Source of the DNA: Reticulitermes speratus
Lineage: Eukaryota > Arthropoda > Insecta > Blattodea > Rhinotermitidae
Length of the DNA stretch: 64,000 nt
NCBI GenBank assembly: GCA_021186555.1
Contig: JAJKFL010000011.1
Location: 31,731,611 to 31,795,610, forward strand
Reading direction: 5' to 3'
This document shows, one piece after another, positions 58,901 to 64,000 of the stretch. Under the pieces are notes generated by a model. That model was not told where the DNA came from, made no database searches, and saw only the letters and a list, made by a program, of their open reading frames with translations. The translations under genes and the position numbers were made by a program. Positions within the stretch are counted from its first letter, which is position 1. The number at the start of each line of letters is the position of its first letter.

Positions 58901-59562
58901 TCCTTCTTGGCCGAAGTTAAGAATGTATGGAACCTATACCTCCACTTCTACTGAAGGGTCGACTCTAGGGATGTATGACGATATTTTTATTTCTTACATT
59001 TATTACTTAATTTATTCACGCATATAATTACAATATTAGTTACTACTGTGCAAGTTTATTACGCCACTTCCTCATCAGTATGGTTGACCCGTTGAATCAA
59101 GAAGTTACGTCGAATTACGTATATAAATTGAGTTCCTACCTCACAGGAAACATACTTTCTTTTAATTACAAAGACAAACCCGTTAATGCTATGTAGGAAA
59201 TAATAACTGTTTATGTCAATAATCATAAGACAGTAAGAATGGAGTATGTGGAAAAATGTTGAATTCTTTGTGTGAAGAGTAGCTCGTACGTGTACATTCC
59301 ACTACGCTTAAAAACGTTTCATTTCCGTCACGTGTGTTCTCAACCTGCCGTGACTTTTTGCGTTACCAACGGCTGAACTTCCGTCTGAAAATCCCTAGGC
59401 TACTCCGGTGACGCGAATTCTAAAAAGAACGTGATTTATAATTCAACTTATTAAGGGACAGGTATAGCAAGTTAGAATCACTCACGGAAGAAACGGCACT
59501 TCACCATTGCGATAAGTTGATGAGCCAGATAATAGTTTAGGAAAGGGTAAAGAAATTGGAAG

Positions 59563-59834
59563 CCGATCTCAGTGGCCGTCTGTTCTAAGGCGTGGGTCTT
59601 CGGCCGCTCGCTTACTAGGATCGTGGGTTCGAATCCCACCGGGGGCATGGATGTCTGTCTGTTGTGAGTGTTGTGTGTTGTAAGGTAGAGGTCTCTGCGA
59701 CGGGCTGATCACTCGTCCAGAGGAGTCCTACCGACTGTGGTGTGTCTGAGTGTGACCATGAAACCTCGTCGAAACGAGGAGGCCCAGGCACATACAGGGC
59801 TGTCGAGCCATAACAAAAAAAAAAAAAGAAAAAG
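59563..59834 (+). repeat. SINE-B copy in intron 2 of copy C
   Basis: Same insertion as in A and B but more diverged (GTGTGTCTGAGTGTGACC) and with a longer, interrupted poly(A). Confidence 0.8.
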
Positions 59835-60079
59835 ATTGGAAGTTGCCGGGGAGGGGGGGGGGAGGTAGTGAGGAGTGTTTATGAATAACGCTTTTGTGAT
59901 ATAAAGTGTTACATGAACTGCGGTCAATGAACAGACCCATGCCTACCTGAAGCAACAGAGTCAATAAACAGAATGTCATGTGAAAGAAAGGGAACATTCC
60001 AAAAAGCGGCGTAACAGGCAGCCGAAATTTCTGAAAATTTGGAAGACAAACTTAGAAAGCTAGGGCGTTAGTACATTCA

Positions 60080-60439
60080 TTGATGACGTGTCTGTCTTAC
60101 GACAGGTCCACAGCTTCTTCCAAAGCGAGTTCTCCACACACACTGCGACCTAGTGCTTCCTTTTTCAAATTCCTGTACCTCATATTTTCCTGAAGGTCTT
60201 CCAGTTTATGCTTACGTCTTCTTCCTCCTCTTCTCTTTCCTTCTATCTTCCGTTTTAACTTTCCTTCAATAACGTGTTTAAGAAGCCAGATCGTACACAA
60301 GACGTGACCAATACAGTTAACCTCACTTCGTTGTACTGTATGTACGATGTTCCTTTCTTCCTTCACTCTATGTAACACTTCTTCATTTCTCACACACGAT
60401 ATGTCCAACTGATGCCCTCCTTCATTCCCCAGCACCACA
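60080..60439 (-). mobile_element. LINE 3' coding end in intron 2 of copy C
   Basis: The minus strand reads R-R-G-G-R-R-R-K-H-K-L-E-D-L-Q-E-N as in A and B. Here the upstream part (R-N-E-E-V-L-H-R-V-K-E-E and H-V-I-E-G-K-L) lies in the same open frame over 113 codons, so the A/B frameshift is absent. Confidence 0.7.
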
Positions 60440-61182
60440 CTTCAAAACCTTCAAGCTACTTTTTATCTACTTTCCAAAGTGTTCAATTTTCAGCGCCATA
60501 CAAAGATTTGGTCCAAAGTTAGCAAATGAAGACAAATATCTCCCTAATAGTGCATTTTTGCCGAAACTTGTAGCACAGTTGTCTTATATTGTTAATTATG
60601 TTTATAATTTAAATAAACACAATCCCATTTACAGGTTAAGTTTAACAATATCCACGACGGTCTTTTAGCAGAGTTACAGCAATAATATATCAAATACATC
60701 AGAGTTTATTGGTCTTGTTTCATTTCCTCACTCTGTAAACTGTACTGTCATTTCGGCAGGTCAGAACATCGAATCCTGCGCCCTCTCATCGATAGGCTCT
60801 ATTGTCTCCACCGTCGAAGACTTACTGCTTCAGGGCGGTAAGCTGCAACACTCTACGCGAACACCCAAACGACGTTGGCCACCGGCAATATCTTCGACAT
60901 AGCCGGCACCGCCGCAACCGCCTTGTCCCAGGGCCTGCTGCTCGTCTCCTCGCTCACATCCGATTTGGTATCGCTCTCCACACAGCTTCCGATTGCGGCC
61001 ACACAGATTCCCATATGCGGAACTGTCGTTTCAACGAAGGCCGCCCAGCAATTTCAGAGCATTCTGACGAATGTTCAGACTTGCATCCAGAATTGAACGA
61101 TCTTCTTGGTAACGAGGGAGAAACATGGTGACTTAAACTGCGTTTCTGAGAACATTACTGGTCTAAAACTGTAGAACTGTAA

Positions 61183-61188
61183 AATAAA
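61183..61188 (+). terminator. Polyadenylation signal of copy C
   Basis: AATAAA lies 87 nt after the stop, as in A and B. Confidence 0.65.
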
Positions 61189-61350
61189 CACGTCAGATCT
61201 AACACAGAAGTCTATCTCCATTACCTTCACTTCTCATCCTGTCTGTATGTGTCAACGGATAAGTCACAAACTAGGATTCGATATACGGAATAATTAAAAT
61301 CGATATTTATTTCACTAGACATGACATAAGTATTTCGATACTGGAAGAAT

Positions 61351-61460
61351 CACCAACATCACCACCACACACACCACACACCACATCCACCACTCACACC
61401 ACCATCACCACAATACCACCACCATCACCACACCACATTCCACACCATCATCATCACTGT
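61351..61460. repeat. (CAC)n-derived microsatellite downstream of copy C
   Basis: Longest and most irregular of the three CAC arrays (CACACCACA, CATCATCAT interruptions). Confidence 0.8.
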
Positions 61461-61543
61461 CGTCATGTTACATGCTGCAAGTATTAGTTCAACAGAGGTA
61501 CCGTAGTTCAAAACTACAACACACATGCACAAGCACACCAGCA

Positions 61544-61770
61544 GTGCAGTCGGTATAGCGACTCGCTACGGATTGGACGGTCCGGGGATAGCATCCCGGT
61601 GGTGGAGAGAGATTTTCCACACCAGTCCAGGCTGGCCCGGGGGCCCACCCAACCTCCTGTACAATGGGTAATGTGTTTGTTTCCCGGGGGTAAAGCGACC
61701 GGAGCGTGGCGTTGATCACCGACCCCTATCTAGTTCCCACTCTGCGTCTTCGCGGCCTGTTCTAGGGTAA
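61544..61770 (+). repeat. SINE-D-like copy downstream of copy C
   Basis: Counterpart of 41175-41405 and 51378-51603. Confidence 0.6.
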
Positions 61771-62916
61771 ACATTACCTTTACCTTTACAAGCAAACCAG
61801 AGGTACAGCCACTACAATTGTAACTTTGTTATAACGGACGTGCCAGGAAAACTTCTTACAATCTGTATAACCGTAAACAGGGGCCCCATAAATTTTCCAA
61901 AAATCCAGGAGCCACCTCAAAATTACTAGGTGCCAAAAGGGCAATATGAAGCAAGTTCCATACTGAGGACCCACAAATCTCAGGCGCCACGGCACAAAAT
62001 TTATTCTCCCGTGCAGCCTGGCGCCAGGGATTTGTAAAATAAAGCAATTCCATATTCGTCCTTGCTCGTAGTATCACGAATGCAGTTGTGTGTGTGTGTG
62101 TGTATTTACGTATCTTCTGCACGAACTCCTTAGGATACACCAAAATTTAGGTTCTCCAGGCGGTGGCTCTAAACGTTGCCGTGTTTGGGATATGACACCG
62201 TGTAATCAGGTAGAATTCGCGCGGACGTTTCAGAGGATCCTGCTGCCTCATTAAGTTCCTCTGAAAGGTTTGTACACTTCCACCAGTCCACATGGCGTGA
62301 CGTCCCAGAAGCATGTTTAGCCCTAGACCATATAACTGCAAGTGAATGAATGAAAATAGTTCTGTACTTTGAAGGACACTGGCATGGTGTAACGATGGCA
62401 CTATCTTTTATGACAATGATTGTCCACTTATTTCCTTGACCCAGCTCGATATTTGTTATGAATAATATGATACCCCAACGACTCGAACAACAGACTGGTG
62501 AATTTATACCCCGACTCGTCGTCTTTCCCCAGTGGTGCAGGCAACTACGGCGAGTATTTGGTCTGGCGAGCGTGCAACATTGGAACATTAGTAGCCTAAA
62601 CAAAACACAGAATGAGTAAGTATTACGCCTACGTGTAATTATATGCATGTGCAACTTTACCTGTGCATTTTTATGCATTATGTGCAATAAAATGCACTGA
62701 TAATCTTAGGAAGAATTATAATTATTACATAAATTACAATTTTTATAATTATAACAATTCAATTGACCACATAGACTAAGGCGTTGCTACCGTACCCCCA
62801 CCCCCCATCCTTCCACACACAAGCTGCCTCCAAGATACAAATAATCGGTGTTCCATGTCACTGTATGGTTACATCTGTATACTTTATATGGAATCACGTG
62901 ACGTCTTTAATTATAT

Positions 62917-63064
62917 ACTTCTGTACGCTGTTCAAGATACCAAGACTTACTACAGCGTACTAGTATAATTGTATAAATTTTACTGTACTTCATATGTCAC
63001 ATTTAATGATTGACATATGGTCTCCCTGAAGATGATACATGAAAGATCGAAACATGTTGGAGAT
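62917..63064 (+). mobile_element. 148-bp insertion with target-site duplication, only in unit C
   Basis: It is flanked by GTGACGTCTTTAATTATA (62899-62916) and GTGACGTTTTAATTATA (63065-63081). Units A and B have one copy of this target and no insertion. Near its right end is CTGAAGATGATACATG followed by AAGATCGAAACATG, a hammerhead-like core. It is non-coding and probably a tiny non-autonomous retroelement. Confidence 0.65.
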
Positions 63065-63261
63065 GTGACGTTTTAATTATAAAATTACACATTTACATTG
63101 TGCATTTAGTTGATTATAATAAGATTGTTTATTTTTAGCACAATTTTTACAAAATTAATTAGTCATGTAATGTACGTCTCCGTAAACAAACAGCTCAAAA
63201 ATTTCCAAAATTACTTCGGCGTTCTATTTCGGTTTTGCCAAGGGAAGGGTTATTAACGTGT

Positions 63262-63515
63262 CCGCGGGCAACATGACACTGTGTTGCGGGCACATGACAC
63301 TGTGTTGCGGGCAGCATGACACTGTGTTGCGGGCAGCATGACACTGTGTTGCGGGCAACATGACACTGTGTTGCGGGCAACATGACACTGTGTTGCGGGC
63401 AACATGACACTGTGTTGAGGGCAACATGACACTGTGTTGCGGGCAACATGACACTGTGTTGCGGGCAACATGACACTGTGTTGCGGGCAACATGACACTG
63501 TGTTCAGGGCAGCAT
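63262..63515. repeat. 22-bp minisatellite, about 11.5 units
   Basis: Repeats of AACATGACACTGTGTTGCGG + GC with AGCATG and CACATG variants. A related stretch (GCGGGCAACATGTTGCTCGC) occurs once at about 26680. Minus-strand Cys/His/Gln-rich open frames here are repeat artefacts. Confidence 0.9.
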
Positions 63516-63675
63516 CTTGAGCGCAGGCTACGGCCTGGTTTAACCCCTTATAAGACGAAAACATTGGGACAAATTTTAATTTCGAAAAACAAGTGTCATG
63601 TATTACTTTGTTTAAAGGTTCCCAGTCTTCCTCCGCTCGTCCTTATAATAACACTGACATTAATTCAACACATTC

Positions 63676-63933
63676 CGATCCCGGTTGCCGTGCGGTCTTG
63701 CTAGATTGCTGGGATCGCGGGTTCGAATCCCGTTGAAGACATAAATGTTCGTCTTTTGTGTCTGTTGTGTGTTGTGTAGGTACAGATATCTGCGACGAGC
63801 TGATCACTCCTTCAGAGGAGTCCTGCCAGGTGTGTGTGTGTGTGTGTGTATGTGTGTCTGTGTGTGTGTGATCTAAAAACCTCAAAACGAGGTGGCCTTG
63901 GTCCGATTTGGGTTCTTCCACCACAGAAAAAAT
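63676..63933 (+). repeat. SINE-B-like copy (diverged)
   Basis: Head GATCCCGGTTGCCGTGCGG, B box CGCGGGTTCGAATCCCG, body GAGCTGATCACTCCTTCAGA, an internal (GT)n run at about 63831-63870 and a poly(A) end. It is more diverged than the other SINE-B copies. Confidence 0.7.
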
Positions 63934-64000
63934 TAATACGTTAATGTGGATAAAGAGGTGGGTTTACAAAGCGAAGCTCATATAAACGGCATTATAAAGT

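Larger units (their letters stand above)
55751..61096 (+). pseudogene. Gene copy C: frameshifted copy with a diverged exon 3
   Basis: Exon 1 (55751-55798) is intact. Exon 2 (57451-57745) has lost two bases around GGATCCGTAAC, which creates a stop, and one base in CCCGCATGTGCC. That removes the frame around the first cysteine. Exon 3 (60760-61096) has lost one base in GGTAAGCTGC, and it is also 9 nt (three codons) shorter in an in-frame way, with many codon-level replacements against A and B. Its last C-x21-C spacing is still exact. The mix of codon-respecting divergence and isolated one-base gaps suggests a once-functional distinct paralogue. It is now either decaying or damaged by consensus errors, since the surrounding intron is equally rich in one-base gaps. 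Confidence 0.65.
53264..63118 (+). repeat. Tandem unit C (about 9.9 kb)
   Basis: Third segmental copy. It is nearly identical to B up to about 55.7 kb. It then carries many single-base gaps (55.8-58.7 kb and 62.3-62.6 kb) and a clearly diverged exon 3 region. It lacks the SINE-C insertion and ends near 63118 without the truncated SINE-C seen at the ends of A and B. It has a private insertion at 62917-63064. Confidence 0.88.

Noticed and set aside
63195..63564. Cys/His/Gln-rich minus-strand open frames resembling a metal-binding protein
   Set aside because: They follow the 22-bp minisatellite. The period is not a multiple of three, so the same words appear in all three frames.

Overview
This window is animal nuclear DNA, most likely from a cockroach-like (blattodean) insect. 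It has short exons with GT/AG introns, TATA boxes, AATAAA signals, tRNA-derived SINEs, decayed non-LTR (LINE) and Penelope-like retroelements, minisatellites and large recent tandem duplications. The order-level assignment is inference from the style of the interspersed repeats. There is no prokaryotic or viral gene set, and no rRNA or genuine tRNA gene is seen.

The real gene content is one tandem family of six head-to-tail plus-strand genes. The members are at 1259-3770 (5' end missing, frameshifted), 10388-17486, 21673-25269, 35489-40809 (copy A), 45546-50961 (copy B) and 55751-61096 (copy C, broken). Each complete gene has three exons. Exon 1 is 48-60 nt and encodes a signal peptide. Exon 2 is about 300-340 nt, starts in phase 0 and ends in phase 1. 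Exon 3 is about 350-390 nt. A TATA box lies 61-72 nt upstream of each identified ATG. The products are about 230-256 aa secreted, mostly helical, Ala/Ile/Val/Gln-rich proteins. Their cysteine frame is exact: C-x21-C across the exon 2/3 junction and another C-x21-C at the C terminus. Members 1-3 have an extra middle pair (C-x35/36-C-x10-18-C-x39-C) that copies A-C have lost. I do not recognise the family; the function is unknown.

Layout: 1-4 kb holds member 1 with SINE and foldback elements in its intron. 4-10 kb is repeat-rich intergenic DNA. 10.3-17.5 kb is member 2, whose second intron carries a 124-bp minisatellite of about 16 units. 17.6-21.3 kb holds SINEs and a 42-bp minisatellite. 21.6-25.3 kb is member 3. 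25.3-32 kb contains a decayed LINE reverse transcriptase, a Penelope-like element with inverted terminal repeats and a GIY-YIG endonuclease remnant, and more SINEs. 32047-63118 is a triplicated unit of about 10-11 kb (A, B, C), each with one gene, a GC-rich 42-bp minisatellite, SINEs and LINE tails. B resembles C in its 5' part and A in its 3' part, as expected for an unequal-crossover product. The window ends with a 22-bp minisatellite and one more SINE.

Only members 2, 3 and B read through cleanly. A has an extra T in exon 1 that a donor 11 nt downstream could compensate. C and member 1 carry frameshifts that may be decay or consensus errors.
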